Below are positions 52,879 to 61,723 of a stretch of DNA of 64,000 bases, in pieces. The stretch covers positions 1 to 64,000 of the forward strand of contig CBKWJC010000019.1 of assembly GCA_966674685.1 (NCBI GenBank), in the 5' to 3' direction. The number at the start of each line of letters is the position of its first letter. Positions within the stretch are counted from its first letter, which is position 1. The position numbers were made by a program, and so were the translations under genes. The notes under the pieces were generated by a model. That model had not been told where the DNA came from. It did no database searches and saw only the letters and a program-made list of their open reading frames with translations. Source of the DNA: Thainema sp966674685 (GTDB lineage: Bacteria > Cyanobacteriota > Cyanobacteriia > Phormidesmidales > Phormidesmidaceae).

Positions 52879-54879
52879 CTAAGGGTTTGTTTCTTCGTCA
52901 CTCCGTTCACAGCAGTCAAGTCCAACATGACTCAGAACTGATTGAACAAAGGTCATATTTCGCGCACGTGTAGCTCGGCTACGCGGCGAACCAGGAGTCT
53001 CAATATTGATATAGCGAGCACCATTTCCTAGTCGTAAAAATAAGGTAGATAGGTCTGTTACAGATTCATTACCGCTGGTTGTTGCTGTTTGTTCTTGTAA
53101 AACAACATTGACATCTTGCTGCCGCAGTGTGTTGAAATCTGTGATATTTGTGACCCAAATTACATCATCTGGTCGTTCAGGATTACCTACATGGCAACGA
53201 CCAATTTCGGGTAAATTGCACCATCTAAAAATGTTTGTTGTTCCAGAAGCATCCATTATTCTGAAGCGAATACCTAGCCTCTGCCGTAGTTCATTTCGCT
53301 CCTGACCTTCTGGATTAATCTCTGCATTCATTTCTCTATGTAAGAAAACATCTTCTCGTAAAAAGTCTCCTCGTAAGCGGTTACGGCTTTCTACAGATGT
53401 CCCATGTCGAAATGATTGAGTATCTTGGATTCGGTTATTGTGCAAAGCAACTGTCGGCAAATTGAAATTATTGGAGCAGTCTCTTATAGTAAGGAAAAAC
53501 CGCATTTGCTGAGCTGTAAAGTCGTTATGTTGAGTTATATAATCTCGGCAACTGTTTGTATCACGTGTACACTGCTCTTGAATTAATGGCGAGAAGAGTT
53601 CATTTGGATCAACCGTACAAGCTCCGTCGCGACACTGTACTTCGGTGTCCCCAACAAATAATTTATCTCCTCGTTGTTCAGTATCTGAGCGAGTAACTCC
53701 GACTGCTGGAACTCTTCGTCCACCTCGATTTGGCATAATAATTGCCAGATTGTATCGACAATTTTGGTGTAGTTCCTCTGCAGCTTGACGAGCATTTTGC
53801 TCATCGTTATGGATGAATATTAGGCAGCCACAAGCATTCGTCGATGGTCTTAACTCTAAACCGCGTTGTGGACTGCTGGTAGAGCCTACTTGTCGTTGAA
53901 GTTGAGGTGGAGTTAGAGATGATTGTTGCTGCACCACATGGGTCAGCTCATGAGCAATAAGAGCTTGTCCTGTACGGGTATGAGGCTGATATTGATTGCT
54001 GCCGAAAACAATATGCTGCCCCAAAGTATAGGCACGAGCGTTAATTGATAGTGCGGATGTAGCGGCCTCTGTTCCTGTGTGTATCTGTACATGGCCAAAA
54101 TCACGAGCAAAGCGAGATTCCATAAATCGCAACGTCTGTGATTCCAGAGGTTGTCCCTGCGATCGCAGTGTTTCATAAACCACTGGCGGTATTGCTTCTA
54201 AGTTATTCTGATGACTGGATTGATGCGGCAGCGATTTGCTCATTGGCACTCCTGCATCACCGTCAGTAGGTACGCCATGCTCTGGAAAACACTCGCCACT
54301 GGGAGGCTGATAAGAACGACAGACGTATGGGCTGACATGACCATCTGTGTGAACAGTAGTTGTCATAGCACCAATTTTGTACCACTGTCGATTCTGATCT
54401 TGAACAAAATCGACATCATCATGCTCAAAGTCTGACCGAGAGCGAGCGGGAATTTGATAAAAGTCTTTATCGTCTGACCATGCCGAAACCGGAGTTGATA
54501 AATTGTTGATAACTTTCCCATTGAATGGGGGGTCTCTAGGTACTTTTTGTAAAACCGGAACCTGAAGGGACGAAAACCTGTTACTCTTCATCGCGTCCCA
54601 TTCGTGAAGGCTTGGGGCAGGTATTCGCATCACTTGTTCTGCAACCCAGTCGGCTTCTTTTTCCTGTTTGTCATAAGGTCGTCCCACCGACAGCTTGGCT
54701 TGGATTACAGGTAAATTTACAGCAGCTCTGTCCTGTCTATTTCCTTGATGCTTGATGTAAGCTCCGCTGTCCATTTTATGTCGTCCATCAAATGGGCGCT
54801 TACGTCGCAAAATACTACTTCCGGAGAAAGACGGAGTAGTCGAAGTTAGCTGAGCTTGAACAGCGGTTTTGCAAGTCAT
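52879..54879 (-). CDS. DUF4157 protein with uncharacterised C-terminal domain (probable cargo 2)
   Basis: Protein of 666 residues. The leader (VGRPYDKQEKEADWVAEQVM) and the DUF4157 domain (ESRFARDFGHVQIHTGT, ALIAHELTHVVQQQS with HELTH at 310-314) are intact. Unlike its neighbours it has an insert at about 115-215 that resembles an SH3-like module (VSAWSDDKDFYQIPARSRSD, RQWYKIGAMTTTVHTDGHVS). The C-terminal 330 residues start CGCLIFIHNDEQNARQAAEE and include CTVDPNELFSPLIQ, PTVALHNNRIQDTQ, and RYINIETPGSPRSRATR; the pattern of DPN..F and ALHNN recalls a group of predicted secreted hydrolases, but I cannot name it securely. Codon use here is more AT-rich than in the structural genes. Translation start is supported by a GGAAG seven bases upstream. 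Confidence 0.78.
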   Translation of the reverse strand: MTCKTAVQAQLTSTTPSFSGSSILRRKRPFDGRHKMDSGAYIKHQGNRQDRAAVNLPVIQAKLSVGRPYDKQEKEADWVAEQVMRIPAPSLHEWDAMKSNRFSSLQVPVLQKVPRDPPFNGKVINNLSTPVSAWSDDKDFYQIPARSRSDFEHDDVDFVQDQNRQWYKIGAMTTTVHTDGHVSPYVCRSYQPPSGECFPEHGVPTDGDAGVPMSKSLPHQSSHQNNLEAIPPVVYETLRSQGQPLESQTLRFMESRFARDFGHVQIHTGTEAATSALSINARAYTLGQHIVFGSNQYQPHTRTGQALIAHELTHVVQQQSSLTPPQLQRQVGSTSSPQRGLELRPSTNACGCLIFIHNDEQNARQAAEELHQNCRYNLAIIMPNRGGRRVPAVGVTRSDTEQRGDKLFVGDTEVQCRDGACTVDPNELFSPLIQEQCTRDTNSCRDYITQHNDFTAQQMRFFLTIRDCSNNFNLPTVALHNNRIQDTQSFRHGTSVESRNRLRGDFLREDVFLHREMNAEINPEGQERNELRQRLGIRFRIMDASGTTNIFRWCNLPEIGRCHVGNPERPDDVIWVTNITDFNTLRQQDVNVVLQEQTATTSGNESVTDLSTLFLRLGNGARYINIETPGSPRSRATRARNMTFVQSVLSHVGLDCCERSDEETNP

Positions 54880-54944
54880 AGTGGAACTTCCAATGAAGGA
54901 CGTCGGCTGTTTGTGGGCGATAAATGAGGCTGAGAAAAATCTAT

Positions 54945-56147
54945 CTAAGACAAATCCATCGACAGAGTCGTGTATGAATCAGCATTGAGTAACGGATCTG
55001 TACCTCCACCAGGATAAGTGGGTGTTGAACCAGATGCTCCATGCCATCCGGAATATTCATCTACCGTAAACCTGGAGAAAGCGGCATGTAGAGACTCATG
55101 GAGAATGCAGCCAGCTTGATATCGCCAATCTGCCCCCGCTTGAAGTGTCGGGTTGACGCAGATAGTAGCTGCATGTGAACCCGGAACCGCATGACCACAA
55201 GGTCCCGGACAAAGTGCATCTGCTGCTGAACAAGTGAAAGGAATGGTACTAACTTCTTGGTAAGCAACACGCAGCCTATCGCGGATTAAAGACGCATTTG
55301 CTCGAACTCCATAAGTCGGGCCAAAATTGCGTCGTAATGCGGCTACTGTCCGGTCGGATAATGGTGCTTCTCCTAGCTGGGAAATTGCTTTGAGCAGCCA
55401 TCCTCTGGCGTTATAAATGGATTGATGAATAGTGTCTCTTTGTGCATCTGAGCACCCTGGGTTTGCTCCTAAACGTTGTAAGTCCGGTATTGCAGTGTTG
55501 ATCGTGGCGGATTGTTGGATTGTATGGGTCAACTCATGAGCCAAAAGTTGTCTACCTGAGACAGTGTCCGGTGAATACTGGCCTGTGCCCAAAACAATGT
55601 TTCTTCCTATGGTGTAGGCTTTAGCATTCAATGCTTGAGTTGACTGGCTATCAGTCTGTACTCGGATATGAGAGAAGTCTTGACCGAAACGGGGTTCGAA
55701 GAAGCTGCGGGCAGAGTCAGATAGAGGTTGTCCACTGCCTTGTAGAGACTGGATTCGAGATGCAACAGCAGGTGTCACTTCAGGCGTACCACCTGGCCTC
55801 TCTTTCATTTGTAGCCGCTGCTCGTCGTCGCACTTGGTGCATTTGCGTTGAATTTTGGGCGGTTGCGATCGCACTCCTAGCGTCCCAGTACTCTCTGGCG
55901 CAGGCATTCGCATAATCTGCTCAGCAACCCGATCTGCCTCTTTTTCGTACTTATCGTCCGGCTGGCCAACAGTGAGTTTCGTTTGCAGCACAGGTAGCTT
56001 TGGTGCTGCGGACTGACACTTGGTGCAAGCTTCACCACCTGTTTTGTGTTGTCCACAGGAAGCACATTTGCGCTGTAAGATACCACTTTGAGACAGCGGA
56101 TGGTTAGTAGGGGCTGATTGGGTTTGAACAGCAGCTTCACGAGTCAT
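54945..56147 (-). CDS. DUF4157 protein with M35-like metallopeptidase domain (probable cargo 1)
   Basis: Protein of 400 residues. It starts with zinc-type CxxC pairs (CASC, CTKC) and the cargo leader VGQPDDKYEKEADRVAEQ. A second KCTKC pair and the DUF4157 domain follow (FEPRFGQDFSHIRVQTD, HELTH at 204-208). The last 170 residues look like a deuterolysin-type (M35) peptidase: ATICVNPTL, then CILHESLHAAFSRF with HESLH at 350-354, a downstream DEYSG and the closing NADSYTTLSMDL. M35 enzymes bind zinc through HExxH and a later aspartate and end in a NADSY-type strand. So this is a predicted protein-cutting effector. The start overlaps the small gene before it by ATGA. Activity is inferred from motifs only. 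Confidence 0.82.
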   Translation of the reverse strand: MTREAAVQTQSAPTNHPLSQSGILQRKCASCGQHKTGGEACTKCQSAAPKLPVLQTKLTVGQPDDKYEKEADRVAEQIMRMPAPESTGTLGVRSQPPKIQRKCTKCDDEQRLQMKERPGGTPEVTPAVASRIQSLQGSGQPLSDSARSFFEPRFGQDFSHIRVQTDSQSTQALNAKAYTIGRNIVLGTGQYSPDTVSGRQLLAHELTHTIQQSATINTAIPDLQRLGANPGCSDAQRDTIHQSIYNARGWLLKAISQLGEAPLSDRTVAALRRNFGPTYGVRANASLIRDRLRVAYQEVSTIPFTCSAADALCPGPCGHAVPGSHAATICVNPTLQAGADWRYQAGCILHESLHAAFSRFTVDEYSGWHGASGSTPTYPGGGTDPLLNADSYTTLSMDLS

Positions 56148-56404
56148 TGTCCCAGTCCTCGATAAACAGCATGAGCGATTTGAGTACCAAGTTGGGCGGG
56201 GTTGGGATTGGCAGCAACTTGAATGGCACCAGTGCTGAGGCTAGAAACGTTAGTGTTATTTGAGTGCAGATAGCTGGCCAAGCCATTTTCCGTAATCAAG
56301 CGACTGAGTTCAGTTTCAACAGAAGCTTGAAGCTGTCGCCTCTCGCGAGGTGACAGCGTTATCCCTTCCAGCACCAATTGATCAATGTTTAGGTTGATGT
56401 CCAT
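56144..56404 (-). CDS. Small conserved eCIS-associated protein
   Basis: Protein of 86 residues. The first half (INIDQLVLEGITLSPRERRQ, LQASVETELSRLI) is an amphipathic pattern that I recall from small genes sitting beside AAA+ and DUF4157 genes in other eCIS loci. Its function is unknown. The second half is Ala/Asn/Ser-rich and ends in an IAHAVYRGLGQ helix. It starts two bases after the ATPase gene and overlaps the next cargo gene by ATGA. Its place between the ATPase and the cargo suggests a part in cargo handling. Confidence 0.75.
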   Translation of the reverse strand: MDINLNIDQLVLEGITLSPRERRQLQASVETELSRLITENGLASYLHSNNTNVSSLSTGAIQVAANPNPAQLGTQIAHAVYRGLGQ

Positions 56405-56406
56405 AG

Positions 56407-58392
56407 CTACCTCTTCGCAACGACCGTTGACGGCTCTTTCCAGCGAAAATCTGATTCATTAATGGGGCGATTCAGCTTGCGAAACTCGGTGCGTGCCGCA
56501 GCCAGTACCAGTGGCATAGTGATGGCAGTGGAGGCCGTGGCTGCTAGAAAAGCCGCATTGAGCGCAATGTTGTGAATGTTGCCGCCTGTGAGGTTAAGCC
56601 GAGCGAGGTGGTGATAATCTAGTTTCTCCATCGGCGTCTCAGGCGGAAAGGCTTTTTGCCACATCTCTAGCCGCTGGGCCACAGCCGGGAAGGGGAAGTT
56701 AATCACAAATCGTAGGCGACGCATGAAAGCGGTATCGAGAGAGCCTTTCAGATTGGTTGCTAGAATGGCCAGCCCCCGATACGCTTCAATCCGCTGGAGC
56801 AGGTAATTGATTTCAATGTTGGCGTAGCGGTCGTGGCTGTCTTTGACCTCGCTGCGCTTGCCGAAGAGGGCATCGGCTTCATCAAAGAATAGAATAGCGC
56901 CACCGTCTTCAGCGGCATCGAATAACCGCCGCAGGTTTTTCTCGGTCTCGCCGATGTACTTACTGACTACTGAAGACAGATCAATGCGGTAGAGATTGAG
57001 CTTGAGAGCATTGGCAATCACTTCTGCCGCCATCGTTTTGCCCGTGCCGCTGTCGCCAGCGAACAGAGCGCTAATGCCCAAGCCTCGGTTCATTCGCTGC
57101 CCAAAGCCCCAATCTTGATAAACGGTGCTGCGCTGCCGTACCTGATCGGTAATTTGGTGCAGCAAGTCCAGTTCATCGTCGGGTAGCACGATATCGTTCC
57201 AGGTTGCCTTTGTATCCAAGCGCTGGGCGAGACGATCAAGCTGAGGACGCGTTTTACTCAGGCAGGCTTGCCAGAGCTGATCGGGTAGATCTTGGGGTGA
57301 AAGTGCTTGGGCTTGGCTAGTTTGGGCGATGTGCTGAATGGCTGCTGTGTTGAGATTGAACTGGCTGGCGAGGAGGGCGGCAGTATCCGCATCCTCTGTA
57401 TAGCCAGTCCAGAGCATTTCCTGTTCAGAGGCAGTGGGTCGATCGACATCAAGTGCGATCGCAGGTTGGCTGAGTTGTGGACTGACATCGCGGGTGCTCA
57501 GGCACAGCAGTGCCCGACTTCGCACCAAAAACTGCTCCAGGGTCGTGGAAATCTTGTCTTCCTCGTGGGCATCCAGATACAGCGTGAAGGGCAGCAGCAG
57601 GCTCTCGCGCTGCCATAGCCTGACCAAATCCTCCAGCTCACCAATGGGGGTTGGCAGGAGGCTAACGGGCAGACGATAAAGCGAAATGCCTAGCTGCTGG
57701 GCTAGGTGCTGGGCGACTAGCCGCTTGGTTAGCGGATCAGAGCCGATCAGGTGGAAAATCGGTGGTTGATCGGGTGGCATAACCTGGAGCTGTTGCAGAG
57801 CAGACTGGATAATAGCTTGTTGGGAAGGAGCGAGCTGATTTGCTGCCGCTGCTTCCAAGGGAATCAGCAGCGCCGCTAGGCGATCATCCACATAGTTCAG
57901 CCCTTTGATGTAGTTGACAATCCGTTCATCTGCGCGTAGCGAGCTGGTCGTCAGCGGTTGAGCACCGGGCTGAGTGATGTCCAGCAGTCGCCAATAGCGG
58001 AGCGGTCGCTCCGGGGACAGGACTTCCCAAGCAGGCTGACTAAACAGAGCAAACGCCAGAGCAAAGGTGGGATAAGGCGTATTGAGATTGTTTTGAGCCT
58101 GAGCGCAGAGGCTAGCAATGCGCGTGTCCAGTTCCATTGCCGCACAGAGGAACAGCACTTCTTGCTCAAAGGGTGACAGTCTGAGGCGCTGGCTGAGCAA
58201 CACCAATGCAGGCGGTGGCAAATCGGCAGCGTCCTTGCTTTGCCACTCCGGTAAGTAGCTGGGCGCGGCAACTGCTTCAGCTTTATCTTCGGTATCGGCT
58301 TGAATCAACTGACTCAGCTGCAGCCGCAGCCAAGCCAGTGCCTCTGCTAAATACGCTTCGTTGGATTCATGCCAGCGGGTGAGATCGTTCAT
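56407..58392 (-). CDS. AAA+ ATPase, Pvc15-like
   Basis: ATPase of 661 residues. The N-terminal 400 residues are a helical, diverged ATPase-like region typical of the family. The working AAA+ module has Walker A GDSGTGKT at 446-453, Walker B ILFFDEAD at 500-507, an RYANIEINYLLQRIE sensor-containing stretch and a late MRRLRFVINFPFP arginine-finger region. In PVC particles Pvc15 is needed to load cargo; in T4SS-like terms it is not part of the mature particle. It overlaps the cap gene upstream by ATGA and is followed by the small protein and three cargo genes, which fits a loading role. Confidence 0.93.
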   Translation of the reverse strand: MNDLTRWHESNEAYLAEALAWLRLQLSQLIQADTEDKAEAVAAPSYLPEWQSKDAADLPPPALVLLSQRLRLSPFEQEVLFLCAAMELDTRIASLCAQAQNNLNTPYPTFALAFALFSQPAWEVLSPERPLRYWRLLDITQPGAQPLTTSSLRADERIVNYIKGLNYVDDRLAALLIPLEAAAANQLAPSQQAIIQSALQQLQVMPPDQPPIFHLIGSDPLTKRLVAQHLAQQLGISLYRLPVSLLPTPIGELEDLVRLWQRESLLLPFTLYLDAHEEDKISTTLEQFLVRSRALLCLSTRDVSPQLSQPAIALDVDRPTASEQEMLWTGYTEDADTAALLASQFNLNTAAIQHIAQTSQAQALSPQDLPDQLWQACLSKTRPQLDRLAQRLDTKATWNDIVLPDDELDLLHQITDQVRQRSTVYQDWGFGQRMNRGLGISALFAGDSGTGKTMAAEVIANALKLNLYRIDLSSVVSKYIGETEKNLRRLFDAAEDGGAILFFDEADALFGKRSEVKDSHDRYANIEINYLLQRIEAYRGLAILATNLKGSLDTAFMRRLRFVINFPFPAVAQRLEMWQKAFPPETPMEKLDYHHLARLNLTGGNIHNIALNAAFLAATASTAITMPLVLAAARTEFRKLNRPINESDFRWKEPSTVVAKR

Positions 58393-59693
58393 GACAGCGT
58401 TACCTGCTGATTAGGGTCAAACTGGGGTGGCCGTGCTTCGTAATCCTGGATGAGCAAGCTGTCTACGCCGTCGATGCGTAGCCGAATGTAGTAGTTGCCA
58501 GCGGCAAGGTTAGTTGCCTCAAAGACGAGAGTGTTGGTGCGATCGCTACGAGACTGCGCTAGCAACTCGCGATCGCCCACTAATAGGGCCACTCGCTGCT
58601 CTGGTAGTACGCTGGGTGAGGTTTGCAGCGTTATTGTTACACCACCTGTAATGGCGTTCGGCTCTACGGTAATTGATGGCGGATCTGTCACAATTTGCGG
58701 CGCTAGAGCAACAGGCAGTTGATTTGTCACCCGCAGTTGCTCTACTCCTAGTTGCTCGCCACTAGGAGAACGAACCGCTAGCTGTACGCTGTAGTAGCCT
58801 GCTAGCCATTGATTCTGGGGTGCTAATGGATCAGCAGCATCACCAGGTTCAGGCAGTTGCACCTCGACTTCTGTGGCTGACTGAGAAACGATATCAGTGT
58901 CAGTTAACACGATCGGATCGTCTAGACGAGCATGCTGAAAACGCACTTCGAGATCGGTGCCATTCAAGCGAGTACCCACAATGCGTAAGGTTTGCCCCAG
59001 TTGCAGGCTGGGTCGTCGCTGGGGCAGCACCAGCGAGGTTAGGGTTGGTACGGGTGGCGTTGTATCGGCTTGAGCTGGGAAGCCCATGTCATCCCGTCCA
59101 CGGGAGAGAACAGGTAGCGGTGTGCGGGTTGAGCGAGTGCTGTCGATAAGCACCACTGAAGCCTGATAGGCGGCTGAAATGCGATACTGAGTCTGGAAGG
59201 TAGCCCACAAACGGGATAGCTCATCCAGCGAAAGCGTATAGGGAACAATCCGCACGCACTCAATTTGCTCATGCAGCGTACTGCCCGGCAGTTCAGTTGC
59301 AGTTGCCGCCTCAATTTCCTCTGCGCTGAGGATGGGGTGATCGTGAAGAGTACTCATGGCTTGTCCCAACAGCCGATGACTACGAGTATCCTCATCTTCC
59401 TCACCGTAGGCTGTAAGTAGGTAGTGCAAATTCAGAGCCAGAGGGGCAAAGCCAGTTTCGAGTGGACGCACCTGATTTGGTAGGGGCATGTTTCGCCAGG
59501 TCGGATTAAACTCCGTTTGGTAAAGAAACAAGTTGATTTGGTTGCCACTACCTGTGCTAGAACCGTTGCTGCTCAAAGCTTTGTCCAGCGGTTTAGCTGT
59601 AACGGTTGCGCCTGCTAGGTCGTCAGGCAGATTGCGGTCAATTAAACTTCGCAGGGTTAGGGTTACAGCGGCAATTGCCATCGCATTACTCAT
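58389..59693 (-). CDS. Tube/sheath terminator, Pvc16-like (DUF4255)
   Basis: Cap protein of 434 residues that ends tube and sheath growth. The first 190 residues are a DUF4255/Pvc16 N-terminal domain (AVTLTLRSLIDRNLPDDL, QINLFLYQTEFNPTWRNMP, LNLHYLLTAYGEEDEDTRSH). The rest consists of Ig-like beta units (LVLPQRRPSLQLGQTLRIVG, YSVQLAVRSPSGEQLG), an extension not present in the shortest Pvc16 proteins. It overlaps the gene before it and the ATPase gene after it by four bases each. Confidence 0.92.
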   Translation of the reverse strand: MSNAMAIAAVTLTLRSLIDRNLPDDLAGATVTAKPLDKALSSNGSSTGSGNQINLFLYQTEFNPTWRNMPLPNQVRPLETGFAPLALNLHYLLTAYGEEDEDTRSHRLLGQAMSTLHDHPILSAEEIEAATATELPGSTLHEQIECVRIVPYTLSLDELSRLWATFQTQYRISAAYQASVVLIDSTRSTRTPLPVLSRGRDDMGFPAQADTTPPVPTLTSLVLPQRRPSLQLGQTLRIVGTRLNGTDLEVRFQHARLDDPIVLTDTDIVSQSATEVEVQLPEPGDAADPLAPQNQWLAGYYSVQLAVRSPSGEQLGVEQLRVTNQLPVALAPQIVTDPPSITVEPNAITGGVTITLQTSPSVLPEQRVALLVGDRELLAQSRSDRTNTLVFEATNLAAGNYYIRLRIDGVDSLLIQDYEARPPQFDPNQQVTLS

Positions 59694-60916
59694 TGCTGAC
59701 CTCCCTGGCGCAAATAATCACTCAAACTGGTTACAGATGGTTGAGATATACGTCGGTGAGACTGATTTAGCTGTCGTGGTGGTGGCGTCATTCGCACTTC
59801 AATTCGACCAATAGAAACATTCACCTGCTGCGGTGTAGTGCCGGTGCTGGATTCAGCTTGGGCTAGTTCTCCTAATGCGATCGCATTAGTCAACTTAGCT
59901 GAGTGCTGCACTTGAGTTCCGACAGCGGCCAGCGCAGGTGATGGCTCGTCTAATAAGTCGAATAAGTTGAAGTGAGCAGCTACTGGAAAAGGCGGCATCT
60001 CCAGTTGAGATCCTCCTGATGCAGGTGACATCGCAGACGCAATCTCGATTTGGTGAATTAATGCGTGGTGAGAATCTAATGCACTGCGCTCTGCGGGATC
60101 AGCTCTCATAGCTTGAGGCAGCAATCCCTCTCTGAACAAGCGATTTGAAACTTCTAATTGACCACCAGAATGAAGTTGTCGAGAGACCGTAGAAGTCGCG
60201 ATCGCAAGTGATATTGGATTAGCAGAAGTCTTTAGCAAACTCTCATTAGTCGATGGAGCAATCTCGGTAGGCAATGGTTTGGGCTGTGCGATCGCATTTC
60301 TCACCCTAGCAGGAATTTCTAAAACGCCTTTGCTCAAATTCTCACCGATGGCAGCAACGACCTCTGGCGCAGCAGAAACTGAGTTCGGAACTGTAACGAA
60401 CGGTTCGACATCGGTGTCCGGTCGCAAATTTGTTGAAAAATGTTGGGTGGCTTGCGCTAAACCAGCTAAAGCAGGAGGACTCAACTCCGGTACAGGTAAG
60501 GACAGATGAGGTAATGCTGTCAGAGATGGAGCCTTCAGATCTGCTGGTGATGGATGATCTGAAACAGCAGATGGAGAAGAGAGCGATAAATTGGTGCTGA
60601 CGGTTGCAGGGGTTGGCGGCATTACCTGTCCTCCCGTCTCTAACGGAGCGGCTAAGGGATCTACGGCTCTAGCTAATTTGTCAGTAACGGCGCTTTCATT
60701 TGTCAGTGGCACATTGTTGAGGATGGATTCTGTCTGTAATGACTCTTCAACCGAGATGACTGTAGACAGAGCTGCCTCTCTCTGCAAACTTAGAATTTCG
60801 GAGACGGGTAGATTTCCTGTTCCCGTTAATGGTTCAAAACGCTTGGCCAGTCTTGGCTGGACAGCTTGAGCAGGACTAAATGCTCTTGTGGCTAGACGGG
60901 TTAGATAGTTACTCAT
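59690..60916 (-). CDS. Conserved eCIS protein with IGRIEVR motif, function unknown
   Basis: Protein of 408 residues. The start (MSNYLTRLATRAFSPA, then VQPRLAKRFEPL) and the end (SIGRIEVRMTPPP, SVTSLSDYLRQ) are short conserved patches I recall from proteins in the same place in other eCIS loci. Everything between is low-complexity (Ser, Ala, Pro, Thr) and probably disordered, with no fold seen. Conserved ends on a variable-length disordered middle suggest a tether or ruler; the tape measure is otherwise missing from this locus. That is speculation. It overlaps the genes on both sides by ATGA. Confidence 0.75.
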   Translation of the reverse strand: MSNYLTRLATRAFSPAQAVQPRLAKRFEPLTGTGNLPVSEILSLQREAALSTVISVEESLQTESILNNVPLTNESAVTDKLARAVDPLAAPLETGGQVMPPTPATVSTNLSLSSPSAVSDHPSPADLKAPSLTALPHLSLPVPELSPPALAGLAQATQHFSTNLRPDTDVEPFVTVPNSVSAAPEVVAAIGENLSKGVLEIPARVRNAIAQPKPLPTEIAPSTNESLLKTSANPISLAIATSTVSRQLHSGGQLEVSNRLFREGLLPQAMRADPAERSALDSHHALIHQIEIASAMSPASGGSQLEMPPFPVAAHFNLFDLLDEPSPALAAVGTQVQHSAKLTNAIALGELAQAESSTGTTPQQVNVSIGRIEVRMTPPPRQLNQSHRRISQPSVTSLSDYLRQGGQQ

Positions 60917-61647
60917 CGATTCACCATCCCCAGATAAAACTGTCGTCTTTGCGGACTCATCGCCAGAATATCCACTTCTCGCCAGCCGTAGGCCAGAGCT
61001 AAACGATGAACGTCAATCAGCGTCCGCTGTGCCCACCCATGCAGTTCACTCCATAGAAAATGCACGATATCAAACGGAGACTGCCACTGGTGGCTACAAG
61101 CAGGACAGGTTAAGGCAATTTGTAGGTCAGCTTGCGGATCGGTTTGAGCCATGTGAGCCGCGATCGCATCCAAGACCATCTCAGGTAAATCAGCCACCTC
61201 GCAGTTTACCTGTTGGTGTTGCACTGACAAAATGCAGCTCTGTAAGATCCTTTGCGGCACAGTAACGGGATTGAGGTGACGAGTCGCTAACTCTAAATCC
61301 AAGCTGTTGGGCAGTCGATATTGAATCGTATAGTTATCTAGCTCCAGGATTAATTCCCCGGTGCAGAGTGGCTTTGGCGATACTCGAATGTCGCCTACTG
61401 TGCAAGAAAACTCCAGTTGTTCACCACACTTAGGACAACTAGCAATGCTGGCAAGCTGCGACCCGAATAGCTGCTCGCGCATCGTTAACAGCAGGCTATC
61501 TCGCTGACCAATACTCAGTTGGGTTAAATCATCCCAGGTGCAGTTTGGCAATGCGATCGCTAATAAATAAAGGGCCCTATGAACTGGGGTAGCTGAGAGT
61601 CCCATCTCCCATACACGCAGCAGTTCTAGGGCCGTTAGATGATTCAT
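60913..61647 (-). CDS. Zinc-ribbon protein, baseplate-hub chaperone-like
   Basis: Protein of 244 residues. The start NHLTALELLRVWEMGLSATP and the middle TQLSIGQRDSLLLTMREQLF are typical of the T4 baseplate-hub assembly-like proteins that follow tube genes in eCIS loci. Two CxxC pairs (CPKC near residue 73, CPAC near 183) should hold one zinc. It is expected in the cytoplasm during assembly, and probably not in the mature particle. The ATG at 61647 has GAGGAAACC directly before it; an earlier in-frame ATG at 61695 has no such site. Confidence 0.78.
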   Translation of the reverse strand: MNHLTALELLRVWEMGLSATPVHRALYLLAIALPNCTWDDLTQLSIGQRDSLLLTMREQLFGSQLASIASCPKCGEQLEFSCTVGDIRVSPKPLCTGELILELDNYTIQYRLPNSLDLELATRHLNPVTVPQRILQSCILSVQHQQVNCEVADLPEMVLDAIAAHMAQTDPQADLQIALTCPACSHQWQSPFDIVHFLWSELHGWAQRTLIDVHRLALAYGWREVDILAMSPQRRQFYLGMVNR

Positions 61648-61723
61648 GGTTTCCTCATTAGGGGTACTAAACCCGTACCCGATGCAGTATTTCAATCTGG
61701 ATTAAACAACGTCATCACAAGTC

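Noticed and set aside
53583..53804. A small gene inside the second DUF4157 gene
   Set aside because: It lies in another frame on the same strand of a well-supported gene and has no ribosome site.
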